64,000 nt of DNA from an uncultured Lachnospiraceae bacterium (GCA_947588675.1 CANPYY010000009.1:1-64000); one strand, 5' to 3'; shown: positions 1-9,350, counted from the first letter of the stretch. The notes: generated by a model from the letters alone, not told the origin. Made by a program: numbers and translations.

Positions 1-2
1 TT

Positions 3-710
3 CAGCCAATTAAAGAAATTGGTAAAATTGCCAGGAAGCATAATATACTTTTTCATACCGATGCCGTGCAGGCATTCTGCCATCTTCCGATAGATGTAAA
101 AGATATGAATATAGATATGTTAAGCGCCAGTGCGCATAAGTGCCACGGCCCTAAAGGCGTAGGTTTTCTCTATATCAGAAACGGAACGGGAATCCCGGGA
201 TTTCATTTTGGCGGAAAGCAGGAGAGAACGTTACGTGCGGGCACTGAAAATGTAGCCGGAATTGTAGGATTTGGTACGGCTGCAGACATTATGAAACAAA
301 GGCTTGAATATAATACTGAATATATAACAAGCCTTAGGCAGTATTTTATAAACAGGGTGCTTAATGAGATAAAATATGTTCGACTGAACGGGGCTCAGAA
401 AAACCGGCTTCCCGGAAACGCAAGTTTCTGTTTTGCATATCTGGACGGCGAAACCATACAGATACAGCTTGACCTGCATGGTATATGCTGTTCAACCGGT
501 TCAGCCTGTAACGCGGGTATAAAGTCGGCATCGCATGTTCTTGAATCAATATGTGTACCGGAACAGTATATACACGGTTCCGTACGGTTTACAATATCGG
601 AATTTAATACCGTGCCCGAAATAGATTATACGGTTGATAAGCTCAAAGATATAGTTGCAAAGCTCAGAGGAATGTCTTTAGAATACAAAATGTTTCAGAA
701 AAGTTTATAG
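3..710 (+). CDS. Cysteine desulfurase, NifS/IscS family (5' end outside window)
   Basis: PLP-dependent enzyme that removes sulfur from cysteine for Fe-S clusters or tRNA thiolation. The reading frame is open from base 3, so the N-terminal part lies upstream of the window. Visible family marks are the HTDAVQA segment that contacts PLP, the PLP-binding lysine in SAHKCHGPKG, and the mobile active-site loop CSTGSACNAG carrying the sulfur-accepting cysteine. It is followed after 11 bases by a lipid-gene group that may share its transcript. Which member of the family (IscS, NifS, or a dedicated tRNA partner) cannot be decided because no scaffold or thiolase gene is in view. Confidence 0.93.
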   Translation, partial: QPIKEIGKIARKHNILFHTDAVQAFCHLPIDVKDMNIDMLSASAHKCHGPKGVGFLYIRNGTGIPGFHFGGKQERTLRAGTENVAGIVGFGTAADIMKQRLEYNTEYITSLRQYFINRVLNEIKYVRLNGAQKNRLPGNASFCFAYLDGETIQIQLDLHGICCSTGSACNAGIKSASHVLESICVPEQYIHGSVRFTISEFNTVPEIDYTVDKLKDIVAKLRGMSLEYKMFQKSL

Positions 711-721
711 GAGGATATGTT

Positions 722-1381
722 TTGAAAAAATTTTTACTGAAGATTATGCCGGAACATTCGTGGATTATGCTTTCAATCATTGTGATTTTTAATTTTGTCA
801 CATATTTTGGAACAAGGCTATTTACGACCGGTCTGAAACACTACAATATCGCCCTTCCTTTAGACGAAAAGATACCTTTTGTTCCGGTATTCATAAGTAT
901 ATATATACTGGCTTATGCACAGTGGATTATAGGTTTTATAGTAATAGGCAGAGCCAAAAAGGATATAAGCGTACGTATATTTACAGCAGAACTTATAGCA
1001 AAGGCAATTGCTTTAATATGTTTTATAGTATTTCCTACTACAATCGAAGGACTAAGACCCGATGAGGCGTCGCTTTACGGACATGGAATATGGAGCGAAA
1101 TAACGGCGGCGGTTTACAAACTGGATGCGCCTGATAACCTGTTTCCCTCCATACACTGTCTGGAAAGTTTTGTTTGTCTGGCAGGCGCTGTAAGAATTAA
1201 AAACATACCGCAATGGTATAAAGTTACAATGCTTATTATGACATTGCTTGTATTTGCCTCTACCGTACTTGTAAGACAGCATGTGCTGCTTGATATCGCA
1301 GGCGGCGTCGCAGCAGTCTGTATAGGACTTTTTATTGCAGACAGGCTTCCTGTTAAAAATTTGAATATAAGAAAGGATTAG
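722..1381 (+). CDS. PAP2-superfamily integral membrane phosphatase-like protein
   Basis: 219-residue multi-spanning membrane protein. It carries PAP2-type motifs: PSIHCLE (the PSxH motif) near the middle and VRQHVLLDIAGG near the C terminus, matching the late QHxxxD motif of the PAP2/inositolphosphorylceramide-synthase-like branch. Such proteins dephosphorylate or exchange lipid phosphates at the membrane. The TTG start at 722 is chosen because GGAGG lies just upstream. It sits between a cysteine desulfurase and a flippase-like gene, followed by pssA and psd, so a role in phospholipid turnover is a reasonable inference; the substrate is unknown. Confidence 0.8.
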   Translation: MKKFLLKIMPEHSWIMLSIIVIFNFVTYFGTRLFTTGLKHYNIALPLDEKIPFVPVFISIYILAYAQWIIGFIVIGRAKKDISVRIFTAELIAKAIALICFIVFPTTIEGLRPDEASLYGHGIWSEITAAVYKLDAPDNLFPSIHCLESFVCLAGAVRIKNIPQWYKVTMLIMTLLVFASTVLVRQHVLLDIAGGVAAVCIGLFIADRLPVKNLNIRKD

Positions 1382-1382
1382 C

Positions 1383-2417
1383 ATGAAAAAAGGGAAAATA
1401 TGGGGATTGGTTTTCATTGCCCTTGCATTTTTAACAATATGGGCAATAATATCTCAAAGTAAAAGTTTCTCCTTTACACAGTTTAAAAATACACTGTTTG
1501 AATCATCGGCAGGATGGATGGCAGCCTCAGTAATTACAATGCTGTGTTATATAATATTTGAAGGAGCGGCAATACTTTGCATTATTAAAGCCTTTGGATA
1601 CCGTAAGGGATTTGGAAAAGGATTTCTATATTCTGCAGCAGATATATATTTTTCGGCAATTACTCCGTCGGCAACCGGGGGACAGCCCGCCAGCGCTTAT
1701 TTTATGCTAAAAGACGGAATCGGCGGCGCCGTAATTACAATATCATTACTTTTAAACCTTATAATGTATACTCTGTCGCTTATTACCGTCGGCGCAGCGG
1801 GAATTATAATACGTCCATCAATGTTTTTAAACTTTAACATTCCCGGAAGAATACTTATAGCTGCAGGATATATCGTTTTATGCGGACTTGCCGCAGCGTT
1901 TTATATGCTTATCGCAAAACCGCGTATTCTTGAGAGAATATGTGAGTTTTTTATCAGGCTTGGCAAAAAAATACACGTTATAAAGAATGAAGATAAAAAA
2001 ATCAAAAAACTATATAAAACAATGACAGAATACCGTCAATGTGCTAATATTATGATTAATAATAAACTTATGTTTTTAAAAGCATTTATTTTTAATCTGT
2101 TACAGCGCCTGTCACAAATAACAGTAACTCTTTTTGTATTTATGGCAATTGATGGCAAGCAGGCTTCACCGTTTGATATATGGCTTACGCAAAGTTTTGT
2201 TACAATAGGAACATACAGCGTGCCGATTCCCGGAGGGATGGGGGTAGCAGATTATCTGCTTATTGATGGTTTCCGTGCATTTTTTGATGAAACAAAGGCA
2301 ATAAATCTTGAACTGATAAGCAGAGGGGTTTCATTTTACGTCTGCATGTTTATCAGCGCATTAACGGTACTTGCAGGAATAATATATAATACTATTAAGA
2401 GAAGGAATACAAAATGA
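1383..2417 (+). CDS. Flippase-like / LPG synthase TM-domain family membrane protein (UPF0104)
   Basis: 344-residue hydrophobic protein with about eight predicted membrane segments. It resembles the lysylphosphatidylglycerol-synthase transmembrane (YbhN/AglD-like) family, including the TPSATGGQPASAYFM stretch near residue 97-111 and the PIPGGMGVADY segment near residue 282 typical of the family. It lacks the soluble aminoacyl-transferase domain of MprF, so it is not a full LPG synthase. The ATG follows AAGGATT and starts one base after the upstream stop; its own stop overlaps the pssA start by four bases, indicating translational coupling. Likely role: lipid translocation, inferred from family and neighbours. 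Confidence 0.8.
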   Translation: MKKGKIWGLVFIALAFLTIWAIISQSKSFSFTQFKNTLFESSAGWMAASVITMLCYIIFEGAAILCIIKAFGYRKGFGKGFLYSAADIYFSAITPSATGGQPASAYFMLKDGIGGAVITISLLLNLIMYTLSLITVGAAGIIIRPSMFLNFNIPGRILIAAGYIVLCGLAAAFYMLIAKPRILERICEFFIRLGKKIHVIKNEDKKIKKLYKTMTEYRQCANIMINNKLMFLKAFIFNLLQRLSQITVTLFVFMAIDGKQASPFDIWLTQSFVTIGTYSVPIPGGMGVADYLLIDGFRAFFDETKAINLELISRGVSFYVCMFISALTVLAGIIYNTIKRRNTK

Positions 2418-3106
2418 TAGGAATATTTGATTATACGGTCTGGCTGACATATTTATCTTTGGGATTGTCCATTATGGGAATTGTTGTTTCGCTTCAACAA
2501 TCGGGACATCCTTACATAGGAGTTTTCTTTTTATTACTCTGCGGACTTTGCGATGCATTTGACGGAAGAGTAGCAAGAACGAAAAAAGACAGAACTGAAT
2601 TTGCCAAAAAATACGGAATACAGATTGATTCGTTATCCGATCTGGTTGCTTTTGGCGTGCTTCCTGCATGTATAGGAAATGCCATGATAAGAGTATGCCC
2701 AACTATTTCTGAGATTCCCGATATACACAGGCCAAATGGCCCGGGACTTCCTATAGAAATTTTATTATATGTTATACTGGTTATGTACACTCTTGCTACG
2801 TTAATACGTCTTGCTTATTTTAATGTTACCGAAGAAGAACGTCAAAATTCAGAAAATTCTGCAAGGAAGTATTTTACGGGTCTTCCCGTCACTTCCTCTG
2901 CTCTCGTTTTTCCTACTGTACTTTTATTACAGTATCTGATTCCTAAAGATATTACGCTTATATATTTTGCCGTTATGTTTGTCATGACATTTTTATTCAT
3001 ATCCAGGCTGAAAATAAAGAAACCCGGAATAAAAGGTCTTTGCATAATGATTGTCATTGGGCTGGCAGAGTTTATTTTACTCATATATACTCTGCATATC
3101 AGATAA
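2414..3106 (+). CDS. pssA: CDP-diacylglycerol--serine O-phosphatidyltransferase
   Basis: Makes phosphatidylserine from CDP-diacylglycerol and L-serine at the membrane. The CDP-alcohol phosphotransferase signature is complete: D50-G51, A54-R55, then G68, D72 and D76 in the spacing of the family. The 230-residue length and several hydrophobic segments fit bacterial type II PssA. The start ATGA overlaps the stop of the flippase-like gene, and psd follows 15 bases downstream, so phosphatidylserine made here is probably decarboxylated by the next gene product to phosphatidylethanolamine. Confidence 0.93.
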   Translation: MIGIFDYTVWLTYLSLGLSIMGIVVSLQQSGHPYIGVFFLLLCGLCDAFDGRVARTKKDRTEFAKKYGIQIDSLSDLVAFGVLPACIGNAMIRVCPTISEIPDIHRPNGPGLPIEILLYVILVMYTLATLIRLAYFNVTEEERQNSENSARKYFTGLPVTSSALVFPTVLLLQYLIPKDITLIYFAVMFVMTFLFISRLKIKKPGIKGLCIMIVIGLAEFILLIYTLHIR

Positions 3107-3121
3107 TCAGGGAGGTAATAT

Positions 3122-3967
3122 ATGGAAGCGCCTGTAAAACCGGATAAAACGGGGTTTTTATTAAATTTTCTGTATGGTAATCCCATCGGCAGATTACTCT
3201 TAAAATTATTTAACAATGTTGCCTTTTCTAAAATAGCAGGCAGTTTTATGGATTCCCCTATTTCAAAAATATTTATACGCAGTTTTATTAAAAACAATAA
3301 AATTTCCACTGACGATTTACAACAGACGGATTTTTCATGTTTTAACGACTGTTTTTCAAGAAAAATGAAAAACAGTGCGCGTCCCGTCGATATGTCAAAA
3401 GAAGCATTTATTTCGCCATGCGACGGATTGTTAAGCGCATACAGAATTAAAAAAAATCTTGTGATTCCGGTAAAACAGAGTTTTTTCTCAATTAAATCAT
3501 TATTGTCCGGAAATAAAATATATGAGGAATACAGAGAAGGAATATGTCTTGTATTCAGATTGTGCGTAAACCACTATCACAGATATTGTTATGTAGATAA
3601 CGGAATAAAAGGTAATAATCATTTTATAAAGGGTAAACTTCATACGGTACGGCCTGTTGCGCTTTATGAATTTCCGGTCTTTTGTGAAAATTGCAGGGAA
3701 TATACGATAATAGATACTGAAAATTTCGGTAAAATTATCCAGATGGAAATCGGGGCAATGCTTGTTGGCAAAATTGTAAATTATCATAACAAAAAAAGAA
3801 TAAAAAAAGGAACTGAAAAAGGCAAGTTTCTGTATGGCGGTTCCACGATAATTTTACTTGTAAAAAAAGACGCCGTAAAGTTTCCTGAAATATTTTTTGG
3901 GGCAACGCGCGCGGGATATGAAATTCCTGTGAAACTTGGTGAAAAAATCGGCGTAAAACAAAATTAA
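3122..3967 (+). CDS. psd: Phosphatidylserine decarboxylase proenzyme
   Basis: Converts phosphatidylserine to phosphatidylethanolamine. The 281-residue proenzyme has the GGST self-cleavage motif at about residues 239-242 (within YGGSTIILL); the serine becomes the pyruvoyl cofactor. An ISPCDG segment and the VNHYHR histidine motif are also family features. A strong GGAGG lies before the ATG. It is the last gene of the lipid group and ends two bases from the convergently transcribed PHP phosphatase gene, with no visible terminator between them. Confidence 0.94.
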   Translation: MEAPVKPDKTGFLLNFLYGNPIGRLLLKLFNNVAFSKIAGSFMDSPISKIFIRSFIKNNKISTDDLQQTDFSCFNDCFSRKMKNSARPVDMSKEAFISPCDGLLSAYRIKKNLVIPVKQSFFSIKSLLSGNKIYEEYREGICLVFRLCVNHYHRYCYVDNGIKGNNHFIKGKLHTVRPVALYEFPVFCENCREYTIIDTENFGKIIQMEIGAMLVGKIVNYHNKKRIKKGTEKGKFLYGGSTIILLVKKDAVKFPEIFFGATRAGYEIPVKLGEKIGVKQN

Positions 3968-3969
3968 TG

Positions 3970-4779
3970 TTACTTTAATAAAAAGGCTCTGGGTTTCCTG
4001 TTTTCATATACCATATAATATTTTACTCCAAGGGATGCCAGAAGAACATATACTGAATTATAACCGTACGCTATATGCTTAGGACAATGCGCGTCTGAAC
4101 CTATAGTAAAAAGTTCGCCGCCAAGTTCCATATAGCGTTTTATTATATCCGCCGACGGATTAGGAGCTTCAAGACCCGCCTTGTATCCGCTGGTATTAAT
4201 TTCAAGGGCTTTTCCGCAGTCTATAATATGTTTTAATATACAGTCTATTATGTCGGCAAATGTTCTGTAACTGAACTTTTGGTTTCCTGACGGGGCATAT
4301 CTCAATATATAGTCAAGATGTCCGAGAGAATCATAATTATTGTATCCGCATATATTTTTATATACACATTCGTAATATTTATTTACCGCAGCTTTTTCAT
4401 CCATGCCTTCCCAGTATTCATCATAGTATGGATCTATATCGTTTATAAGATGGGTCGAACCTATTACATAATCCCACCCATATGAGGACAGGAGAGGTTC
4501 ATATTCGCATGTAAGATTCGGCTTCATGCCGATTTCTATACCTGTAAGTATATTTATTTTCCCTTTAAAAGTATTTTTAATCGTATTAATATGATTTATA
4601 TATTCATCCGGGTCAAATATAAATTCAAGGTCATATTTCGCCGGAAACTGAAGGTCCATATGTTCCGTAAAGCATATGGTTTCAAGTCCGCATTTAACCG
4701 CTTCCGACACCATATCGCTCATATCTGCATCTGAGTCCGAAGAAAACGAAGTGTGTAAATGGCAATCTGATTTTATCAC
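3970..4779 (-). CDS. hisK: Histidinol-phosphatase, PHP family
   Basis: Likely removes phosphate from L-histidinol phosphate, the step before HisD. Metal-binding motifs of the PHP domain are visible: CHLHTSFSSDSD at the N terminus, CFTEHMD, LGHLDY and a late IGSDAH. Two in-frame GTG codons are possible (4788 and 4779); I prefer 4779 because an AGGGGTGAT ribosome site lies at the right distance before it, giving 269 residues. The main his genes are about 50 kb away at 54.3-59.2 kb, so histidine synthesis is split across the chromosome. Other PHP phosphoesterases look alike, so the exact substrate is inferred. Confidence 0.85.
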   Translation of the reverse strand: MIKSDCHLHTSFSSDSDADMSDMVSEAVKCGLETICFTEHMDLQFPAKYDLEFIFDPDEYINHINTIKNTFKGKINILTGIEIGMKPNLTCEYEPLLSSYGWDYVIGSTHLINDIDPYYDEYWEGMDEKAAVNKYYECVYKNICGYNNYDSLGHLDYILRYAPSGNQKFSYRTFADIIDCILKHIIDCGKALEINTSGYKAGLEAPNPSADIIKRYMELGGELFTIGSDAHCPKHIAYGYNSVYVLLASLGVKYYMVYENRKPRAFLLK

Positions 4780-4790
4780 TAATATCACCC

Positions 4791-6548
4791 CTAATCATCA
4801 ATCTGTTTTAACATACTTATATCAGCATATGCAACAAGTGAATAGTTAGTATAATACACTACAAATCCGGGTTTGCTATTTTTTGGCTTTTTAACATTTT
4901 GTATTTCCGTATAATCAATCTCAACTTTACCGGAATTTCTTCCTTTTGAATAGTAAGCTGCAAGTGCGCCCGCTTCTTCAAACGCCCTGTTTGGTATTTC
5001 CCTGCCCCTGCCTTTGAGAAGCACGTGTGAGCCTGCAATACCTTTTGAATGAAACCACCAATCTCCATGCGTCTGGTTTGAAAATGTGAGTTCATCGTTC
5101 TGGTAATTATTTTTCCCGACATAAATATCAAATCCGTCACTGGATATATAATGTAAAAACGGACTTTTCTGAACCTTTTTAACCTTTTTATTTCCCGGGT
5201 TTTTCTTTATATATCCTGATTCGTACAATTCATCCCTTATAATATTAAGGTCGGTTTCATTGACAGCTATATCCAGTGAATTGCTTATCGATTCCAGATG
5301 GTTTATTTCAGCTTCCGTTTCAAGGGTTTGTACGGCAAGCGCTTCATATGTCCTTTTAAGTTTTCCGTATCTGTTAAAATATTTTTTTGAATTATCAATA
5401 GCAGATATGGTTGGCTCGAGAGGAATTGTAATATCTTTACCCGTATAATAATTATTACATGTTATTGACTTTGCGCCATATTCGGCATCATAACCGTATG
5501 TCTGTAACAATTCTCCGTATATTCTGTATTTGTCACGGTTTTTTGTGCTTTCAAGCTGTTTGTTTTGTATATCCAGTTTTTTTCTTGCTCTTTCTAAAAG
5601 GGTATTGACAATTTTTCTTAAATCATATGATTTCTGGTTTATTCTAGTCGCATTATTTTTTTTGGAATAATAGCTTTCAAGCATACGGCTTACGGATTCA
5701 AATTTTTCACATTCATAGTCTTTATAACTGTCAAGTCTGAACACAGCAAATTCAGCAGGCTTTCTGCCGTCATATACAATATTCGGACAGAAAAGTGAAT
5801 TTTTAATATCATCAATAAAATTATCTATTGTATTATATAAAAGAATACGTTCACTGTCTGACAGCGATGCGGCGGGAAAATCAGAATCCAGGCCGCTCCT
5901 TACACAGATTTCAATGGAAGCCGTGGGACTAAAACCCGTAAGGGTAGTATATATTGCTTTGGATAGCGGGAGAGGTTTTCCGATAATTTTTGCCATTATT
6001 TCAGGCGAAAAATCATAAGGTTCATATTTATCCATTGTGTTTGGAATAAAGTATTTTCTTCCCGGCAGAACTTCCCTTACGGAACTGACAAAACTGTTTA
6101 TACGTTTTATGCTGTCGATTATTATCATTTCGGATTCGCTGTTTTTTTCGCAGAAAATTATATTACTGTGTTTTCCCATCATTTCTATTATAAGATATTT
6201 TTTACAATAATCGCCGAGTTCGTCAAGGTGTTCGAGTTCTATATTAATCACTCTTTCAAGACCCGCCTGCGATATTTCCGTAATTTTTGCGCCGCTCAGA
6301 TGCTTTCTCAGAAGCATACAGAAATTAGGCGCGCTAAGCGGCGACTGTTTACTGTCTGAAGTCAGATATATAAGAGGCAGGCTGGCGTTGGCTGAAATAA
6401 GCAGCCGGTATACCTGTCTGTCATTTCCTTTCACCGTAATTTGCAGCTCGTCTTTTTCCGGCTGTGCAATTTTTGATATTCTTCCGCCTGCTATTTTATT
6501 ATTAAGTTCATGTACTATGCAGGCAATAGTAGTACCGTCAAAAGCCAT
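4791..6548 (-). CDS. rqcH: Ribosome quality-control protein RqcH (Rqc2/NEMF homologue, NFACT family)
   Basis: 585 residues with an N-terminal NFACT-N domain, a central coiled coil (about 300-420) and a C-terminal NFACT-R domain (about 455-560, with WWFHSKGIAGSHVLLKGRG). In Bacillus the homologue binds stalled 50S subunits and directs alanine tailing of the nascent chain; older annotations call it a fibronectin-binding protein. The E98-R99 pair lies where the family has its conserved acidic-Arg motif linked to tRNA handling. It has its own promoter (6580-6608) divergent from yicC. No rqcP-like S4 gene is adjacent. Confidence 0.92.
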   Translation of the reverse strand: MAFDGTTIACIVHELNNKIAGGRISKIAQPEKDELQITVKGNDRQVYRLLISANASLPLIYLTSDSKQSPLSAPNFCMLLRKHLSGAKITEISQAGLERVINIELEHLDELGDYCKKYLIIEMMGKHSNIIFCEKNSESEMIIIDSIKRINSFVSSVREVLPGRKYFIPNTMDKYEPYDFSPEIMAKIIGKPLPLSKAIYTTLTGFSPTASIEICVRSGLDSDFPAASLSDSERILLYNTIDNFIDDIKNSLFCPNIVYDGRKPAEFAVFRLDSYKDYECEKFESVSRMLESYYSKKNNATRINQKSYDLRKIVNTLLERARKKLDIQNKQLESTKNRDKYRIYGELLQTYGYDAEYGAKSITCNNYYTGKDITIPLEPTISAIDNSKKYFNRYGKLKRTYEALAVQTLETEAEINHLESISNSLDIAVNETDLNIIRDELYESGYIKKNPGNKKVKKVQKSPFLHYISSDGFDIYVGKNNYQNDELTFSNQTHGDWWFHSKGIAGSHVLLKGRGREIPNRAFEEAGALAAYYSKGRNSGKVEIDYTEIQNVKKPKNSKPGFVVYYTNYSLVAYADISMLKQIDD

Positions 6549-6579
6549 ATTTAAATACTCCTTGTCCGTATTATTGTCT

Positions 6580-6608
6580 ATTATACCTTCTAATATTTAA
6601 TTCGTAAA
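6580..6608 (-). promoter_or_regulatory. Candidate sigma-A promoter of rqcH
   Basis: On the minus strand TTTACG (6608-6603) is followed after exactly 17 bases by TATAAT (6585-6580), about 30 bases upstream of the rqcH start. The -10 is perfect, the -35 matches four of six. Confidence 0.6.
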
Positions 6609-6649
6609 GCATATGATTTCAGCAAAACACCATATTCAGGAATAATTCC

Positions 6650-6678
6650 TTGACTACGGCAGAGCAATAATTTATAAT
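6650..6678 (+). promoter_or_regulatory. Candidate sigma-A promoter of yicC-remA-gmk-rpoZ
   Basis: TTGACT (6650-6655), a 17-base spacer and TATAAT (6673-6678) precede the yicC start by about 36 bases. Near-perfect consensus and ideal spacing. Confidence 0.75.
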
Positions 6679-6714
6679 GAAATAATGTATGAACACTTTT
6701 AAAGGAGAACTGCA

Positions 6715-7593
6715 ATGATTAAAAGCATGACCGGTTACGGACGTTATGAAAATGTAACGGATGAATATAAAATTCTTGTTGAAATAAAATCAGTTAATCA
6801 TAAATACTGTGATATCAATGTCAAACTTCCAAGGCATCTTAATATGTTTGACGCATATATCAGAAATATACTTAACGGATATATTTCCAGAGGTAAAGTT
6901 GACGTATATGTAAATTATGAAGATTACAGTAACTCAGGCGTAAATATTAAATACAACAATTATATTGCGGAAAAATATATGAGCGCTCTTAAACAGATTG
7001 GAACCGATTTCGGACTTTCAGATGAAATTAACGCTGCAATGCTTTCAAGATATCCAGAGGTTATAACCGTAGAAGAAGTAACTGCTGATGAAAACGTACT
7101 GAAAGAAATACTTGGAAACGCAACCGAAAAAGCTGCCGGACAGTTTGTTGAATCGAGAGAAGCCGAAGGCGTCAATCTGAAAAAAGATATTCTCGATAAA
7201 CTAGATTATATTGCAGAATGTGTTGGCTTTATCGAAGAAAGATATCCTAAGGTACTCGAGGAATATCGCGAAAAACTTTATTCAAAAGTAACAGAACTAT
7301 TAGGTTCGGTAAATATCGATGAGTCCGTACTTGCAACAGAACTTATCGTATATTCAGATAAAATATGCGTAGATGAAGAAATGGTAAGGCTGAAAAGCCA
7401 TATTGACGCTATGAAAGAAGTCCTTGAAAACGAGGGCAGCATAGGACGTAAACTCGACTTTATAGCGCAGGAACTCAACAGAGAAGCAAATACCACTTTA
7501 TCCAAATCTTCAGACGTTGCTATTTCAAATAAAGCAATTGACCTTAAAACCGAAATTGAAAAAATACGTGAGCAGGTACAAAATATAGAATAG
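6715..7593 (+). CDS. yicC: YicC/YloC family endoribonuclease
   Basis: 292-residue protein starting MIKSMTGYGR, the family's hallmark opening, and ending with the conserved ELNREANTTLSKSSD...EIEKIREQVQNIE block of the DUF1732 C-terminal domain. Family members have endoribonuclease activity, in Escherichia coli connected with turnover of a small RNA. AAAGGAG lies before the ATG. It leads a group shared by many Firmicutes (yloC-remA-gmk-rpoZ). Confidence 0.93.
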   Translation: MIKSMTGYGRYENVTDEYKILVEIKSVNHKYCDINVKLPRHLNMFDAYIRNILNGYISRGKVDVYVNYEDYSNSGVNIKYNNYIAEKYMSALKQIGTDFGLSDEINAAMLSRYPEVITVEEVTADENVLKEILGNATEKAAGQFVESREAEGVNLKKDILDKLDYIAECVGFIEERYPKVLEEYREKLYSKVTELLGSVNIDESVLATELIVYSDKICVDEEMVRLKSHIDAMKEVLENEGSIGRKLDFIAQELNREANTTLSKSSDVAISNKAIDLKTEIEKIREQVQNIE

Positions 7594-7609
7594 CACTCGG
7601 AGGTGCTTA

Positions 7610-7876
7610 ATGAGAACTATTATTAATATAGGCTATGGAAACATGGTTAATGCCGATAAGGTAATAAGTATTATAAAACCGGACGCCGCACCGGTAAAGC
7701 GTCTTATACAACAGGCAAAAGACAGTGGGAATGCGCTTGACGCCACATGCGGACGAAAGACAAAATCTGTTATTGTTATTGAAAACGGGCTTGTGGTATT
7801 ATCGGCCCTTCTCCCTGAAACCATAGCATTAAGAATTAATAACAATGACAGCATGAAAGGCGAGTATTATGAGTAG
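7610..7876 (+). CDS. remA: RemA family DNA-binding regulator (DUF370)
   Basis: 88-residue protein with the RemA pattern: INIGYGNMVNADKVISI at the N terminus, SGNALDATCGRKTKSVI in the middle, and a hydrophobic C-terminal VVLSALLPETIALRI. In Bacillus RemA activates matrix and osmoprotection genes and forms oligomeric rings that bind DNA. Outside matrix-forming bacilli its targets are largely unknown. The stop overlaps the gmk start by eight bases, so the two are translationally coupled. Confidence 0.9.
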   Translation: MRTIINIGYGNMVNADKVISIIKPDAAPVKRLIQQAKDSGNALDATCGRKTKSVIVIENGLVVLSALLPETIALRINNNDSMKGEYYE

Positions 7877-8495
7877 GAGAGGAATACTTACTGTTATTTC
7901 AGGTTTTTCCGGTTCCGGAAAGGGAACCGTAGTTAAAGAACTAATTAAAAAATACGGATATGTCGTTTCGGTATCTGCAACTACGCGTGCCCCACGTCCG
8001 GGAGAAAGGGACGGTATAGAATATTTTTTTGTTTCAAAAGATGATTTTCTGGGAAAAATCAGGGAAGATGGTTTTCTGGAGCACGCTGAATTTGTTGGCA
8101 ATTACTACGGAACTCCCGCCGGATATGTAGATGAAATGTTAAATATGGGAAAAGACGTAATACTTGAAATAGAAGTAAACGGAGGCCTGCAGGTTCATGA
8201 AAAAAGACCAGATACCGTAATGATATTTATGGTTCCGCCTTCTGCGGAAGAATTAAAAAACCGTCTTATAAACCGCGGGACGGAAGATATTGATAAAATA
8301 AACAAAAGACTTGCCCGCGCTTATGAGGAAACAGAGTATATAGATTCGTATGACTATATTGTTGTAAATGAAAATATTGAGGAATGTACGGAATCTATCC
8401 ATGATATAATTGTAAACGAAAAAAAGAAAATAAGATATAACAGCGAATTGAAAGATGCTATAATTAAAGATTATAAAAGATTTGAAAGGAGATAA
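7869..8495 (+). CDS. gmk: Guanylate kinase
   Basis: Phosphorylates GMP to GDP. P-loop GFSGSGKGT at residues 12-20, then the GMP-binding SATTRAPRPGERDGIEYFFV block, and the lid region NRGTEDIDKINKRLARA. Length of 208 residues is typical. It overlaps remA at the start, and the rpoZ ribosome site (AAGGAGAT) overlaps its end. Confidence 0.97.
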   Translation: MSRRGILTVISGFSGSGKGTVVKELIKKYGYVVSVSATTRAPRPGERDGIEYFFVSKDDFLGKIREDGFLEHAEFVGNYYGTPAGYVDEMLNMGKDVILEIEVNGGLQVHEKRPDTVMIFMVPPSAEELKNRLINRGTEDIDKINKRLARAYEETEYIDSYDYIVVNENIEECTESIHDIIVNEKKKIRYNSELKDAIIKDYKRFERR

Positions 8496-8499
8496 TTTT

Positions 8500-8745
8500 A
8501 TGTTACATCCATCTTATAGCGATTTAATGGAAGCGGTAAACAACGATACTGAGAATGAGGCGCCTGTCGTAAACAGCAGGTATTCTATTGTCCTGGCTAC
8601 CGCAAAAAGAGCAAGACAGCTTATTGACGGCGCAGAGCCGCTTATAGGAGGTTTCGGAAGCGATGAAAAGCCGCTGAGCATCGCTATTTCTGAACTTAAC
8701 GACTCAAAAATAAAGATTTTATCAGAAACAGAGGAAGAAGACTGA
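8500..8745 (+). CDS. rpoZ: RNA polymerase omega subunit
   Basis: 81-residue omega subunit. MLHPSYSDLM is the usual clostridial opening; NSRYSIVLATAKRARQLIDG is the conserved core that wraps the beta' C terminus. The start at 8500 is preferred over an in-frame ATG at 8482 because AAGGAGAT lies seven bases before it and the family begins here. It follows gmk by four bases. Confidence 0.94.
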   Translation: MLHPSYSDLMEAVNNDTENEAPVVNSRYSIVLATAKRARQLIDGAEPLIGGFGSDEKPLSIAISELNDSKIKILSETEEED

Positions 8746-8767
8746 CGCAGGCCTAAAGGAGATTTTA

Positions 8768-9334
8768 ATGGCAGACACTGAAGCAGATAACAAAATTAAA
8801 CATAAAAACCGATTTAAAATTGAACTTATCATATATATTATAGCGATAGTATTCAGTGTATATTTCTTTCCGAAATATGTAGTCCAGAGAACTGTTGTTG
8901 ACGGTAATTCCATGTTAAATACCCTGCACGACAAAGAACACCTTATTATGGAGAAGGTGTCTTATCGTTTTCATGACCCAAAAAGATTTGATATAGCGGT
9001 ATTTTATCCCTATGGAAGGGAAGACGGCAGGCATTACGTAAAAAGGATTATAGGACTTCCGGGAGAAACCATTCAGATTAAAGATTCAGATATTTATATT
9101 AATGGTACGCTGCTTTACGAGGATTACGGAAAAGAACCCATGATTTTCTCAGGTATTGCAACAGAGCCCTTAACTCTTTCTGAAGATGAATTTTTTGTAT
9201 TGGGCGATAACAGGAATGAAAGCTATGACAGCCGGTATGCCGAAATAGGTCCGGTAAACAGAAAAAATTTGTGCGGCAGAATTGTTTTCAGGATATATCC
9301 GTTCGACCGATTCGGTCTTATAAAATCAAAATAA
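8768..9334 (+). CDS. lepB: Signal peptidase I, first of a tandem pair
   Basis: Cleaves signal peptides of secreted proteins at the outer face of the membrane. 188 residues: a single N-terminal anchor (about 17-37), the serine motif GNSMLNTL with catalytic Ser, the lysine motif YVKRIIGLPGE with the catalytic Lys, and the GDNRNESYDSR box. AAAGGAG precedes the ATG. The next gene encodes a second copy, 17 bases downstream; the two are clearly related over the full catalytic domain. Confidence 0.95.
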   Translation: MADTEADNKIKHKNRFKIELIIYIIAIVFSVYFFPKYVVQRTVVDGNSMLNTLHDKEHLIMEKVSYRFHDPKRFDIAVFYPYGREDGRHYVKRIIGLPGETIQIKDSDIYINGTLLYEDYGKEPMIFSGIATEPLTLSEDEFFVLGDNRNESYDSRYAEIGPVNRKNLCGRIVFRIYPFDRFGLIKSK

Positions 9335-9350
9335 TAATTGGGAGGCATCT

